DNA of 64,000 nt. Source: Myxococcales bacterium (GTDB lineage: Bacteria; Myxococcota_A; Polyangia; Polyangiales; JADJMO01). Where the stretch lies: positions 62,001-126,000 of the forward strand of contig JADJMO010000007.1 in the NCBI GenBank assembly GCA_016709545.1, given 5' to 3'. Each line of letters starts with the position of its first letter. The first letter of the stretch is position 1. A model generated the notes under the pieces. The model had not been told where the DNA came from. It did not search any database and saw only the letters and a list, made by a program, of their open reading frames with translations. Both the position numbers and the translations under genes were made by a program. Below are positions 45,912 to 55,905 of this stretch, piece after piece.

Positions 45912-47717
45912 GTGCGCGCCCCTGCTCCGGCCGACCCCGCGCGCCGGCGTCTCCGTCGCCTCGTGCCGCTGTTCGGGGGCACCGATGGCGAGGCCTTCAA
46001 GGGGTGTCTCGAGGGCCCGCTCGGACTCGAGCGGCTCGTCCTCGTCAAGCGGTCGCGGCGCCTCGGCTCGTACGACGACGAGCCGGCCGAGGCGCTCGGG
46101 CGCGAGGCGCGGGTCTACGCGCGGCTCGACCACCCCGCGCTTCCTCGGCTCGTCGACTTCTACGTCGACCAGAACCGGGTCGTGCTGTTGACGGCGTGGG
46201 TCGAAGGGGTGCCGCTCGAAGCGCTCCTCGGCGCCCTGCAGGCGCGGGGAGATCGCCTTCCCGAGGCCGCCGCGTTCCACCTCGCGGCGCAGCTCTTCGG
46301 GGCGCTCGCTGCGGCGCACGGCGCGTGCGACCCGGTGACGCGGGAGTTCGCGCCGATCGTCCACCAGAGCGTGTCGCCGAAGACGATCACGCTGACCGCG
46401 CAAGGCCAGATCGTGCTCGGCGACTTCGAGCGGTCGCGCACCCTCTCCTCGTACGAGCTCACGCCGAGCGGGCTGCTCGGGACCCACGAGGGCTACCTGG
46501 CGCCCGAGCAGGTGCAGGGCGAACGGCCGTCGGTGCGGGCCGACGTCTACAGCGCGTGCCTCATCCTGCGCGAACTGCTGCTCGGCGAGCCGGCGTTCCC
46601 GCACGACGATCTCGACTACCTGACCTGGCTCGACGGCATCGCGCACCCGCGTCTGCGCCCGATCGTCGAGCGCTTGCCCCAGCTCGATCCAGAGGTGCGA
46701 TGGCTGCTCGACGTGGGGCTGCGCCCGGAGCCCGAGAGCCGCAGCCTGACCGCGCCCATCGCGGCGCAGATCCTCGCCCCGCTCGCGCTCGCGGGCTCCG
46801 GGCAGCGAGAGCTCGCCGACTACGTGCGCCGGCTCTGCACCTCGGGTGCGTTTCCCAAGGCCGGGGCGTTCGACGCCGACACGAGCGATCCGACCCAGCC
46901 GCGCCCTACCTCTTCGACGCTCCCGCCACTGCAGCCGCGCCCGAACCTCGTCGCGGTGACGAGGCAGCCCACGCCCGGGCCCACCGTCCGCGCGCTCCTC
47001 CCTTCGCCGACGTTCCCGTCGATCGAGCGCCGTCCCATCCAGGGTCCGATCGTCGCGGGGGGCTTCGCGCTCGCGCTGGTCGCCGGGGTCGCCGCGTTCC
47101 TCGTCGCGCGCGAGTGGAGAACCCCACAGTCGACCGTCGTCGTCCAGGCGGCGCCGACCCACGTCACGCCACCGAAGCCCGCGAGCGCTTCGCCATCGGC
47201 GCTGCCCTCACCAGCGTCGGGCCTCGTCGACTCCACCACGACGTCCAAGGAGCAGGTCACGCGCTTCTTCACGAAGGCTGGCCTGACGGGCGTGTTCACG
47301 CGGTGCTTCGGGCCCGACGACCGGCCGCGCGACGGCCTCACGCTCCGCGCGCGGTGCAAGGGCGGCCCGACGATCACCGTGCTCGTCGTCCAGCCCTCGC
47401 ACGGGCCGGTTCGCCACCTCGCCGCGTACGCGGAGGTCCCGCTCGACGGCAAGGGCTGGGGCAAGGACCCGCACGCCCTCCTCTACTCGTTCGATCGCGA
47501 CAAGGTCTTCCCGGTGCGACACGTGCCGACGGCCGTCGACAACCGCAACCCGACGTTCGGGCCCACGTTCGGCGCGGGGCACGACCTCCACGTCGCGCCG
47601 TCGCTCCTCCGCGGCATGAGCGGTCCCCGCAGCTTCCTCCTCGTCGCCAACGAGGCCGAGATCGTCGGCCACTTCGGGTTCTTCCGCGTGGAGCAGCTCG
47701 AGGTGTTCCGTCGCTAG
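45912..47717 (+). CDS. Serine/threonine kinase-like protein, probable pseudokinase, single membrane helix (601 aa)
   Basis: Residues about 15-300 have a protein kinase fold: VLVK with Lys46, an LGREARVYARLDHPAL helix, and YLAPEQ with RADVYS of the C-lobe. The catalytic loop is changed: His151-Gln-Ser153 replaces HRD, and the loop Lys and Asn are Ser and Thr, while Asp171 (GDFE) remains. Catalysis is therefore doubtful. A Pro-rich linker precedes one transmembrane helix (GGFALALVAGVAAFLVA), and a C-terminal domain of unknown type (about 150 aa) lies outside. The GTG start at 45912 is a guess; longer N-termini are open. Confidence 0.78.
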   Translation: MRAPAPADPARRRLRRLVPLFGGTDGEAFKGCLEGPLGLERLVLVKRSRRLGSYDDEPAEALGREARVYARLDHPALPRLVDFYVDQNRVVLLTAWVEGVPLEALLGALQARGDRLPEAAAFHLAAQLFGALAAAHGACDPVTREFAPIVHQSVSPKTITLTAQGQIVLGDFERSRTLSSYELTPSGLLGTHEGYLAPEQVQGERPSVRADVYSACLILRELLLGEPAFPHDDLDYLTWLDGIAHPRLRPIVERLPQLDPEVRWLLDVGLRPEPESRSLTAPIAAQILAPLALAGSGQRELADYVRRLCTSGAFPKAGAFDADTSDPTQPRPTSSTLPPLQPRPNLVAVTRQPTPGPTVRALLPSPTFPSIERRPIQGPIVAGGFALALVAGVAAFLVAREWRTPQSTVVVQAAPTHVTPPKPASASPSALPSPASGLVDSTTTSKEQVTRFFTKAGLTGVFTRCFGPDDRPRDGLTLRARCKGGPTITVLVVQPSHGPVRHLAAYAEVPLDGKGWGKDPHALLYSFDRDKVFPVRHVPTAVDNRNPTFGPTFGAGHDLHVAPSLLRGMSGPRSFLLVANEAEIVGHFGFFRVEQLEVFRR

Positions 47718-50382
47718 AGCTCGGCGCGGAGCAGCGGCACCGCGGGGTCGAGGAAGTAGCCCTGGGGATTCGAGCGGAGCAGATCGCGCAAGCCGAGGTT
47801 GCGCAGCGCGAGCACGACCGTGTGCAGCCGTGTGCGACCGGCATCGGCGACGAAGCGCTCGTCGGGCCAGACGGCGGCGATGAGGGTCGGGCGTGACAGC
47901 GGCTCGCCAGGGTGGTCGACGCGCGCGGCGACCAGCGCCGAGAGCAGCACGCGCAGCTTGCGGCGGGTCGAGAGGTCTATCTGCTTGCCGTCGGGCACGC
48001 GTACCCAGGCATCGTCGCGGCCCACGACGAGGCTCTCCCGCCAGCTCTCCGGCGCCGGAGAAGGCGGCCGATCGCTCTCTCTCGCGAGCGCCGTCGAGAC
48101 CCGCAGGACGAGCCGCGCCGCGATCCGCGCGCGCGGCGAGTAGGGGCCACGGTCGGTCGCGGCGTGCCGCTTGGCCGTCCGCGCCGCGCGCTGCGTGAGC
48201 TCCCGGGTCAGCGTGCCGGCGCGCTGCCTTTCGCGCAGCGCCACGTGGCTCGCGTGCAGCTCGAGGCACACCTCGGCCGCGGCCAGCCCATCGCCGAGCG
48301 CTCGGGCCTGGTCGAGCAAGGCGTGGGCATCGGTGAAGCGCCCGGCGACCGCTTGCACGCTCCCGAGCTCCGCGTGGCTGAACGCCGAGCGCAGGCGATC
48401 GGGCTGGTCGTGCAGCGCCTCGACGGCCTCGAGCTCAGCCTGAGCCGCGTCGCCGAGCTCGAGCCAGAGCATCGCGTGGTGGGCGCGCACGAGGGCCGCG
48501 TAACCGCGCGCGGTCACCCGCACGAACCCGGCGATGGCCGCGCGATAGGCCTCGTGGGCGCGCGCGACGAAGCCCGGGTCGCCCGCCAGATCGGCGGTGA
48601 ACGCCCGCTCGTGCAGGACCGCCGCGCGGTTGGCCACGATCGAGGTGCGGGTGTGGGTGTCGAGCCGCGGGTCGTCTTGCAGCGCGGCGGCGGCGACCTC
48701 GGCGTCGTCGACGCGCCCGAGGTACAAGAGGTTGATCGCCAGGTTGGCCTGACCGATCGTGGCGAGTCGCACCTCGCCGAGCGCGCGGAGCGACAGCGCC
48801 TCGCGGCGCAGCGTGGCGATGGCCCCGTCGGAGTCCTCCCCGAGGAGGAGGGCCGTCGTCGCGAGGTAGAGCCGCGTCGCGTGGAGGACGCGCCCGGCCG
48901 GGCCTCGACCGAGGGCGTCGAGGAGGGCCGCGCCCACCGCGCGCGCCTCCTCGTAGCGGCCCCCGACGACCCGATCGACGAGCCAGCGCAGCCAGAGCTC
49001 GTGGAGGAGCGTGGGGTCGTGCACCGCGAGCGCCGCCCCACCGGCTTCGAGGTGCAGCGCCGTCGCCGTTGCGAAGTCTCCCTGCCGCTGGCGTACCAGC
49101 GCCGCGAGCGACAGCAACCGGGCGCGCATCGCGAGCGCGACCTCGTCGCTCCTTCCCGCGCGCACGACCGCGCGAGTGAGCCACGCGTCGACGTCGGGCG
49201 CGACGCCCCGGAACGCGAGCAGCGGCTCGACGGCGACGACGAGTCGCGCGCGGACGGCGTCGTCGGGCACCGCAGGGAGCTGCACCTCACCGGCGTCGAG
49301 CCTTCGCTCGACGAGCAGGAGCTCGGGCAGGAGTCGCTCGAGCGCGGCCACCGCGTCCTTCCCCGGCGCCTCGGCGCGCGCGAGGAAGTGGGTCGCGTGG
49401 AGGACCCGCGCCTCGCGCAAGATCGCGGGCTCGTCCTTCGCGGCGGTGGCGGCCCACGCCCGCACGGGCTCGTACATCGAGAAGCGTGGATCCTCGACGC
49501 CGGTGCTGCAGAGCAGCGAGCTCTCGACGAGCGTACGGAGCTGCGTCGTCGCGTCGCCGCGCAGCACGGCGCGGGCCGCCTCGCGATCGAACGGGGCGCC
49601 GAACACGGCGCAGCGGAGGAGGGCCTCGCGCGCTTCCGGCGATAGCAGCCGGACCGACGCCTGCACCACGTCGTGCAGCGGCTGCAGCGGCGAGGCCCCG
49701 CGCGGATCAAGGAGCTCCTCGGCGAGCCCTCGGAGCCCGAGCACCGGCAGCTGCGCCGCGCAGAGCTCGATGGCCAGCGGAAGCCGCCGGGGCGCGGGAG
49801 GATCCTCGCGAGTTCGGGTTCGCGGCCGGCGACCGCGAAGTCGGGACGGACGAGCCGCGCGCGCGCGGTGAACAGCTCTTCGGCCGCCGAGGGACCGCCG
49901 TCGACGGAGGTGGAGGGGAGGGGCTCGACGGGCCAGCGCTGCTCGCCCTCGACGCCGAGGACCGGCCGCGCCGTGCAGAGGAATCGTGAGCGCCCACCCC
50001 GTGCGAGGAGGGAGGTGAGGAGCTCGGCGAGCGCGGTGCGCACGCCGTCGCAGTCGTCGAGGACCACGAGCGGCGCGCCGAGGGACTCGAGCGCGTCGGC
50101 GATCGCCGCCACCTCGGCCTGGGCCCCCACGGGCTCGAGCTCGAGGGCGCGGAACATCTCGCTGGAGAGCGCGCGTGGCCCGTCGGCGCGCGAGAGATCG
50201 ATGAACAGGGCAGCGCGGTCGCGGGCCACCTCGACGGCCAGGCGGCTCTTGCCCACGCCCGCGGGACCGATCAGCGTGACGAGTCGGTGGCGGTCCAGCG
50301 TTGCGGACAGCGCCCTGCGCTCCTGCTCGCGACCCACGAACGAGGTCGCGGGCAGCGGCAGAACGTTCCCCCGACGTTCCAT
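47714..50382 (-). CDS. AAA/STAND transcriptional regulator with C-terminal winged helix, frameshifted
   Basis: ATG 50382 begins an AfsR-like P-loop module: Walker A GPAGVGKS (39-46), Walker B PLVVLDDCD and LTSLLARGGRSRFLCTARP. The frame breaks at about 49783; one added base (GGCCTTCCG) restores the family motif GGLPLAIEL. A long TPR-like helical region follows (for example ALSLRALGEVRLATIGQANL). The C-terminus is an OmpR-type winged helix (RRKLRVLLSALVAARV, RTRLHTVVLALRNLG, NPQGYFLDP). The protein is about 889 aa. It is predicted to be an ATP-dependent switch for transcription; target unknown. Its stop overlaps that of the pseudokinase (CTAG). Confidence 0.8.
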
Positions 50383-50435
50383 CGGGCGCGAAGCTAGCCC
50401 CGGCGGGCCTCGGATGCGAAGGCGTGGCCGCTGGC

Positions 50436-50451
50436 GGGGGGGGGGGGGGGG
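50436..50451. repeat. G homopolymer of 16 in a divergent promoter region
   Basis: Sixteen consecutive G lie in the 176-base gap between the divergent regulator (50382) and the exported hydrolase (50559). Such tracts can mediate slippage and phase variation, but may also be a sequencing artefact, as poly-G occurs again at 60722-60740. Confidence 0.75.
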
Positions 50452-50558
50452 CCAGCATTCGCCCTCCCGAGGAGCTCGGCGCAACCGCGAACGTCCTTGA
50501 CCGGCTCACCTCTTCCCGCGACACCTGAGCCCAGGGTGGGCCAGCAGGTGTACGACCG

Positions 50559-51566
50559 ATGAGCGCGCGTCCGCTGGCTCTCGCGGTGGCGGTGAGCGCG
50601 CTGTCGCCCACCCTGTCGCCCACCCTGTCGCCCGCTGCGTCGGCAGCCGTGGGCATCCCGGTGGCGCTGGCCGTCGGGCCAGCGTTCGACGAGGCGCCGA
50701 CGAAGGAAGCCGAGCGCCACCTCCCCGAGCGGCCAGCGCTCCCGTGGTCCGCGTTCCTCACCGTCCCGAGCGGCAACCCCGTCCATGGGGAAGCCGTGTC
50801 GGGGGGCCAGCCCAACGTGTGGGTACACGTGCCGGCGCACTTCGACTGGGAGGCCGAGAAGCTCTCGGTGGTGGTCGTCTTCCACGGCTTCCACAACTGC
50901 CTGCGCAGCTTCGTCGCGAGCACGGGGCAGCCGTGCAAGCGCTTCCAGTATCCGCGCACCGCGTACGATCTCGTCGGCCAGTTCGCGCGCGCCGAGGCGC
51001 GGTCGATCGTCGTCGTGCCCCAGCTCGCGTACGACGCCCACGCGAGCGATCCCGGCGTGCTCGGACGCGCCGGCGCCGTGCGCACGCTCGTCACCGACGC
51101 GCTCGCGGCGCGGCCGTTCGTCGGGGACCGTGGCGTCGAGGCAATCGGTCGGGTGGCCTACGTCAGCGCCTCGGGAGGCTTCGAGGCGCTCTACCCGGCG
51201 CTCGCGCGCGGCGGGTTCGCGGTCGACGACGTGCTCGTGCTGGACGGATTCTATGGCAGCTCACCCGAGCTCGACGCGTGGGTCGACGGGGCCATCGACG
51301 CGCTCGCGTCCCCGCGGCCGAAGCGGCTCGCGATCGTCTACGCCACGAGCGAGACCACCCTGCCGCCGACCGAGGCGTTCGGCGAGGCGCTCCGCGCGCG
51401 TCTCGGCCCGCGGGGAGGGGCCGCGAGCCTGCGCTTCGAGACCAAGGAGAGCGCGCTCGCCGTGACGGACCTGACCGCGCCCTTCTCCATCGTCCACAGT
51501 CTCGAGACGCACGACGACGTGGCCCGCGTCGAGCTCTGGAAGCTGCTCGCCGCCGCCCAGCTCTAG
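50559..51566 (+). CDS. Exported alpha/beta-hydrolase-like protein (335 aa)
   Basis: A signal peptide with an unusual LSPT repeat precedes the mature protein. The oxyanion-type motif VVVVFHGFHNC and the strand VVVPQLAYD resemble alpha/beta hydrolases. The expected nucleophile elbow reads YVSASGGFEAL, so Ser in SASGG is the candidate. VLDGFYGS and FSIVHSLETHDD may supply the Asp and His. Substrate unknown. It is predicted to be periplasmic or secreted. Start ATG 50559 is divergent from the AAA regulator, which could control it. Confidence 0.75.
   Translation: MSARPLALAVAVSALSPTLSPTLSPAASAAVGIPVALAVGPAFDEAPTKEAERHLPERPALPWSAFLTVPSGNPVHGEAVSGGQPNVWVHVPAHFDWEAEKLSVVVVFHGFHNCLRSFVASTGQPCKRFQYPRTAYDLVGQFARAEARSIVVVPQLAYDAHASDPGVLGRAGAVRTLVTDALAARPFVGDRGVEAIGRVAYVSASGGFEALYPALARGGFAVDDVLVLDGFYGSSPELDAWVDGAIDALASPRPKRLAIVYATSETTLPPTEAFGEALRARLGPRGGAASLRFETKESALAVTDLTAPFSIVHSLETHDDVARVELWKLLAAAQL
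50601..50636 (+). repeat. Three tandem 12-base repeats in a signal peptide
   Basis: CTGTCGCCCACC occurs twice and CTGTCGCCCGCT once, head to tail, encoding LSPT-LSPT-LSPA in the signal peptide of the exported hydrolase. Gain or loss of a copy would change signal-peptide length by four residues without a frameshift. Confidence 0.85.
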
Positions 51567-51569
51567 CGC

Positions 51570-51755
51570 TCAGAACGTCGACTTGCGCGGCTCGCGGCGC
51601 TCGGTGTCCGGCGCATGTTCCGAGGGTGGCGGTGGGGGGAGCGATCGTGGGCTGTCTGGCAGCGTCGGTGCGTCGTCCTCACCGAACTGCTGCTCAGGCT
51701 CCTCCGACGGAGCCCCACCGTGATCGAGCGAAGGAGGGTGGGCAGAGCCTGACAT
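51570..51755 (-). CDS. Possible small acidic/Pro-rich protein (61 aa)
   Basis: The open frame runs from 51755 to a stop at 51570, three bases from the end of the convergent hydrolase gene. The sequence is low complexity (Pro, Ser, Glu, Asp), without signal or membrane segment. It may be real, since the region would otherwise be empty, or chance. No homologue recognised. Confidence 0.3.
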   Translation of the reverse strand: MSGSAHPPSLDHGGAPSEEPEQQFGEDDAPTLPDSPRSLPPPPPSEHAPDTERREPRKSTF

Positions 51756-51815
51756 CGGGGGACGACATGGTACCGCGGGAACCGCCCGCGCAGGCAGTCG
51801 ACCGTTGCTCCACCT

Positions 51816-53379
51816 TCACCCCTCGTCGTCGTGCTCGATCAACCGGGCGTCCACGTCGGCGCGGAGCCGCTCGAACGCCGAGTGGCCGATCTGGCCAGCC
51901 TCGTGGGCGCGCACCAGGGCGTCGCGCTCGACGAGGATCAGCTGCCGCCGCGCCACGTGCTCCTCCTCCGCCTCGATCTCCTGACGGGCGAGGTGGAGCT
52001 CCGCGATCGCCGCCTCGGAAGCGGCGATGCGCTCGCGATACGTGGTGCGCATGCGCTCGGCGGCCTCGGTGGAGAGCTTGCCCTCGCGGACCATCGCTTC
52101 GAGCCGCTCGAGGGCTTCGGTCGTCACGCGCAAGAGGCCGCGGTGCTCCTCGAACTGCGCGTGCTCGACCGGGCGATGACCCACCACGCCGAGCCAGCGG
52201 AGCAGCGGCGACATCGAGAGGCCCTGCAGCAGGATCGACAGCACGACGACGCCGAACGTGAGCGTGATCAGGAGCTCGCGCGCCGGGACCCACGCCGGCA
52301 GGCTCATCGCGAGCACCATGGAGAGCGCGCCGCGCAGCCCGCCCCACGTCATCACCGCGCGCCACGACCACGGCACGTTCTCGCGCGTGCGCGAGAGCAC
52401 GAGGGTGGTGAGGTAGACCACGAGCGCTCGACCGAGCGTGACCGCGAGGTACGCGAGCAGGATCGGGCGCCACGCCTGCAAGAGCGCGCCGACCCGCACC
52501 TGGACGCCGATCAACAGGAACACCGCCGAGTTGAGCGCGAACGCGACGTACTCCCAGAACGACTCCACCGCGAGCCGCGTGCTCGGGCTCATCCCGGTGC
52601 GCGCGCCGTAGTTGCCGCACACGACCCCCGCGACCACCACCGCGATGACGCCGGAGAAGTGCAGCTCCTCGGCGACCGCGAACGACCCGTAGGCGGCGAT
52701 GGTCGTGAGGGTGATCTCGATCATCGCCTCCTCGACGCGGTGGATGAGCAGCGAGGCCACGCCGCCGAATGCGCCGCCGATCAGCACGCCCATGCCGACC
52801 ACGCGCACGAAGTCCCACGCCGCGTGGCCGACCGTCTGGCCCTTGCCCTCGAGCACCGAGAGCACGAGCGTGAAGACCACCACGGCGGTACCGTCGTTGA
52901 GCAGGCTCTCTCCCTCGACCAGGACCGCGAGGCGACGGGGGGCGCCCAGGCTCTTGAAGGTGGCGACCACCGCGATCGGATCGGTCGCGCTGATGAGCGC
53001 CGAGAACGCGATCGCGCCGGCCCACCCGAAGCCGGGCACGGGCGAGAGGCGCACGCCGAGCATGAGCAGCGCGGCCGTGGCGGCGACCGCGAGCAGGAGC
53101 CCCGGCACCGCGAGCCCGTGGATGGTCCACTTGTTCTGCCAGAGCTTGTCGAACTCGAGGTGGAACGCGGCCTCGAAGAGCAGACCAGGCAGGAACACGG
53201 CGTAGAGCAGCTGCTTGGTCAGCGGCGGCATCGCGAACGCGTGGCTCGCCCCGAGCGCGAGGCCGGCCAGCACGAGCGCGACCGTACGGCACGCGCAGCC
53301 GCCGGGCGATCAACGCCACGGCCGTAGCGACCGAGAACAGGACCAGGAACAGCAGCTCGAACTGCACGACGCGCGTCAA
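51816..53379 (-). CDS. Na+/H+ antiporter, CPA1/NhaP family, frameshifted near N-terminus
   Basis: The first helix (VQFELLFLVLFSVATAVALIARRLRVPY) reads from a TTG at 53379 or a GTG at 53367. The frame then shifts at about 53282-53289; dropping one base joins it to VALVLAGLALG. The core has 11-12 hydrophobic helices, with the ion-site blocks SALISATDPIAVVA and GESLLNDGTAVVVF. A charged cytosolic tail of about 130 residues (ERLEAMVREGKLSTEAAERM) has an Arg/Glu coiled-coil look. It exchanges Na+ or K+ for protons at the inner membrane. Confidence 0.83.
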
Positions 53380-53425
53380 CGTAAGGCGCGGGCCGCCTGG
53401 GGGCCAAGGATCACCCTCTTCTGTT

Positions 53426-53449
53426 GCGGCCGCCCATGGAGGCGGCCGC
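53426..53449 (-). terminator. 9-bp perfect GC hairpin between lipoprotein and antiporter genes
   Basis: GCGGCCGCC and GGCGGCCGC flank a six-base loop. It lies just downstream of the 53470 gene and upstream of the antiporter start on the same strand, so it may end the lipoprotein transcript. No T tract is seen. Confidence 0.55.
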
Positions 53450-53469
53450 TGTTCACTCGCCGTGCTCGT

Positions 53470-54544
53470 TCACTTCGGCGGCGGTGGCGGGGGCGGCGGC
53501 TTGCTGAAGCCCTGGACGACGAAGACACGATCGGGCGCCGGACCCCACGTGAGGAAGAGGAAGTCGCCGGTGGCCGGGTCGAAATACGCGCCCCAGGGCT
53601 TGGTGAACTTCTCGAAGAACGGCTTGCGGGTGGCCGGCTGGGGATCGCCCTGGCCGTCGACCTCGTAGGTGGCGACGGAGTCGGCGCTCCACTCGGAGAG
53701 GATGATCCGCTCCTTGGGGAAGCCCGGCGAGCCCGCGGGCACGTACGCGAACCCGCCCGGGCCGTTGGGCAGGGTGGTGATCTTGGTCGCGCCCGTGACG
53801 TTCCAGGAGGCGCCGTCGGGCTTGAGATCGAGGTGGAACCAGTTGCCGGCGGACCACGTGACGCCGCGCATCTGCCCCTCCGCGGCGTAGCCCTTGGGCA
53901 CGAAGCCGACGCCGCCGATGCTCGAGTCCACGCCGAGCGGGCCGAGGTCGATCTCCCGCGAGGGCGCGGTCGCCCCCCTTCGGCAGGACCCCGAGCTTGT
54001 TGGCGGGCCACTGCGAGTAGAGGAGCGTGGTCGAGACCCGGAGCAGGTTCGCGTCGACGAACGGCGTGTCCGCGACCTTGGTGGCGCTGCCGGAGAAGCC
54101 GGTGATGTGGCCGCACGCGCCACGCAAGAGCTTGATCGAGTAGATGCCCCCGGTGCCGGACTCGGAGTCTCCGGCGAAGAGCAGCGTGTTCGCGTCGCCG
54201 TCGGCGAGGATGCAGCCTCCGAGGTGACCCGCGGGCATGCCCGGGACCGGGCCGAGATCGTAGGCGGTGTAGAAGCTCGCGTATTCGGCCGCGAGCGTGA
54301 CGGAGACCGCGCCGGTGCCGGCGTCCTTCGGGGTGTCCTTGCAGCCGGCGTCGGTGATGGCCTCAGGGGCGTCGAGCGCGTCGACCGAGAAGCCACCTTC
54401 TTCGACGGTCGTGTCGCTCGTCGCCGTGTCGAGCGTGGTCGAGTCGACGCCGCCGCTGTCCGTGGGGGACAGGGGAGGCGGCTCCTCCTTGCCGGCGCTG
54501 CAACCCACGAGGATTCCGATCAGGAGGAGGCTGTGCGGCTTCAC
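53470..54544 (-). CDS. Lipoprotein with propeller-like domain, frameshifted
   Basis: GTG 54544 opens a lipoprotein signal (LLLIGILVGCSAG) and a linker rich in Asp/Thr/Ser (DSTTLDTATSDTTVEE). The next part, YTAYDLGPVPGMPAGHLGG and LLFAGDSESGTGGIYSI, leads to KLGVLPKGG. The frame breaks in a C6 run at 53973-53978 and resumes as EIDLGPLGVDSSIGGVGFVP. Repeats such as ADSVATYEVDGQG and TGDFLFLTWG suggest a beta-propeller. It ends in Lys after a run of Pro. Envelope protein of unknown role. Confidence 0.72.
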
Positions 54545-54637
54545 ACAGGGAGCATAGAGCCTGTGCAGGAACCGTCGATTCATCGTTTGCGCGGCCAAGT
54601 TGGCCCCCGACGGGAGAGCTTTCTACCTTCCCGCCCC

Positions 54638-55905
54638 ATGCGCCGCCTCATCGGAGCCGCCGTCGTGATCGCCGCCCTCGCGGCGCCGGGGCGCTCCGTC
54701 GCGGCCGCGGGCGAGACCCTGTCGCTCGAGGACGCGGTGCGGGAGGCCGTGAAGAACAACGAGCGAGGCCTCAAGACCCCGCTGCGGGTCAAGGTCGCCG
54801 AGGGAGGGCTCGAGCGCGCGCGCGACGCGTACTTCCCGACGCTCGTGCTCGGCGGCAACACCTCGTTCGGTACGTCGAAGACCACCGGGAACCTCAGCCT
54901 CACCCTGAGCCAGCCCATCCTCGCGCCGTCGGCGATCCCGCAGTACACCGCGGCCAAGCACACGCTCTACTCGGAGCGCTGGGGCGCGGAGCAGGACAAG
55001 CGCGTGCTCGCGTTCGACGCGGCGAAGTCGTTCTTCCAGGCCCTCGCGACCGAGCGGCTCAAGCAGGCCGCCGAGCGCCGGCTCGCGACGGCGAAGTCCA
55101 ACCTCGACAACGCCGAGGCGCGCAGCGCGGCCGGCCTCACGAGCTCCAACGACGCCACGCGCGCGCAGCTGGCGATCGCCTCCGCGCTCTCCGCGGTGGC
55201 CGGCGCCCAGGCGCAGGTCGAGAAGGCCTACCTGAACCTGAGCTTCCTCACGCTGCGCCCCGTCGTGAAGACCCTGGCACCCTCGGAGAGCATCACCAAG
55301 GCCGCGCTCGCGTACGACCCGAAGCAGGAGGACATCAAGGCCGCGATCGACCGGCGCTTCGACGTGAAGGCCGCCCACGACCGCACCCTCTCGCTCGAGG
55401 CCAGCGCCAAGGAGCCGCTCTATCGGTTGCTCCCGACGCTCGGCGTGTCGGCGGCGTTGCGGCTCGATCCCACGCCGAGCGCGCCGAAGTCGCTCGAGGC
55501 GGTGGTGACGCTCAACGCCACGTGGACCATCTTCGACGCGGGCGTGCGCTACGCGGACAAGAAGACCCGCGCGGCCCAGGCAGACTCGGCGGCGCTCGAC
55601 GAATCGGCGCTGCGTCGCTCGGTCGAGACCGACGTGAAGATCGCCCAGGCCTCGCTCAAGGCCGCGCGGGAGTCGTTCAAGATCGCCGACGAGGCCCTGG
55701 CGGCGGCGCAGAAGAGCGTCGACGAGACGACCACCCTGTACAACCAAGGGCTCGCCAAGGCCATCGAGCTCACCGACGCGAACCTCACGCGGTTCGACGC
55801 CGACGTGACCCGCGCGTCGGCGCAGCTCACCATGGAGCAGGCCTACCTCGATCTTCGCCAGGCCCTGGGATACGGTCCGCTCGACGCCCAGCGCGTCGAC
55901 GATGA
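54638..55905 (+). CDS. TolC-family outer-membrane efflux protein, 3' end uncertain
   Basis: ATG 54638 begins a signal peptide (VVIAALAAPGRSVAAA) followed by two OEP repeats with long helices, for example LSLEDAVREAVKNN, AAERRLATAKSNLDNAEARS and SVDETTTLYNQGLAKAIELTD. It should form the outer-membrane channel of a tripartite pump. The reading frame passes AYLDLRQALGYG without a stop and would run into the next gene; a TGA at 55903-55905 in another frame overlaps the next ATG, so one indel near 55870-55900 is likely. First gene of the efflux operon. Confidence 0.83.
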
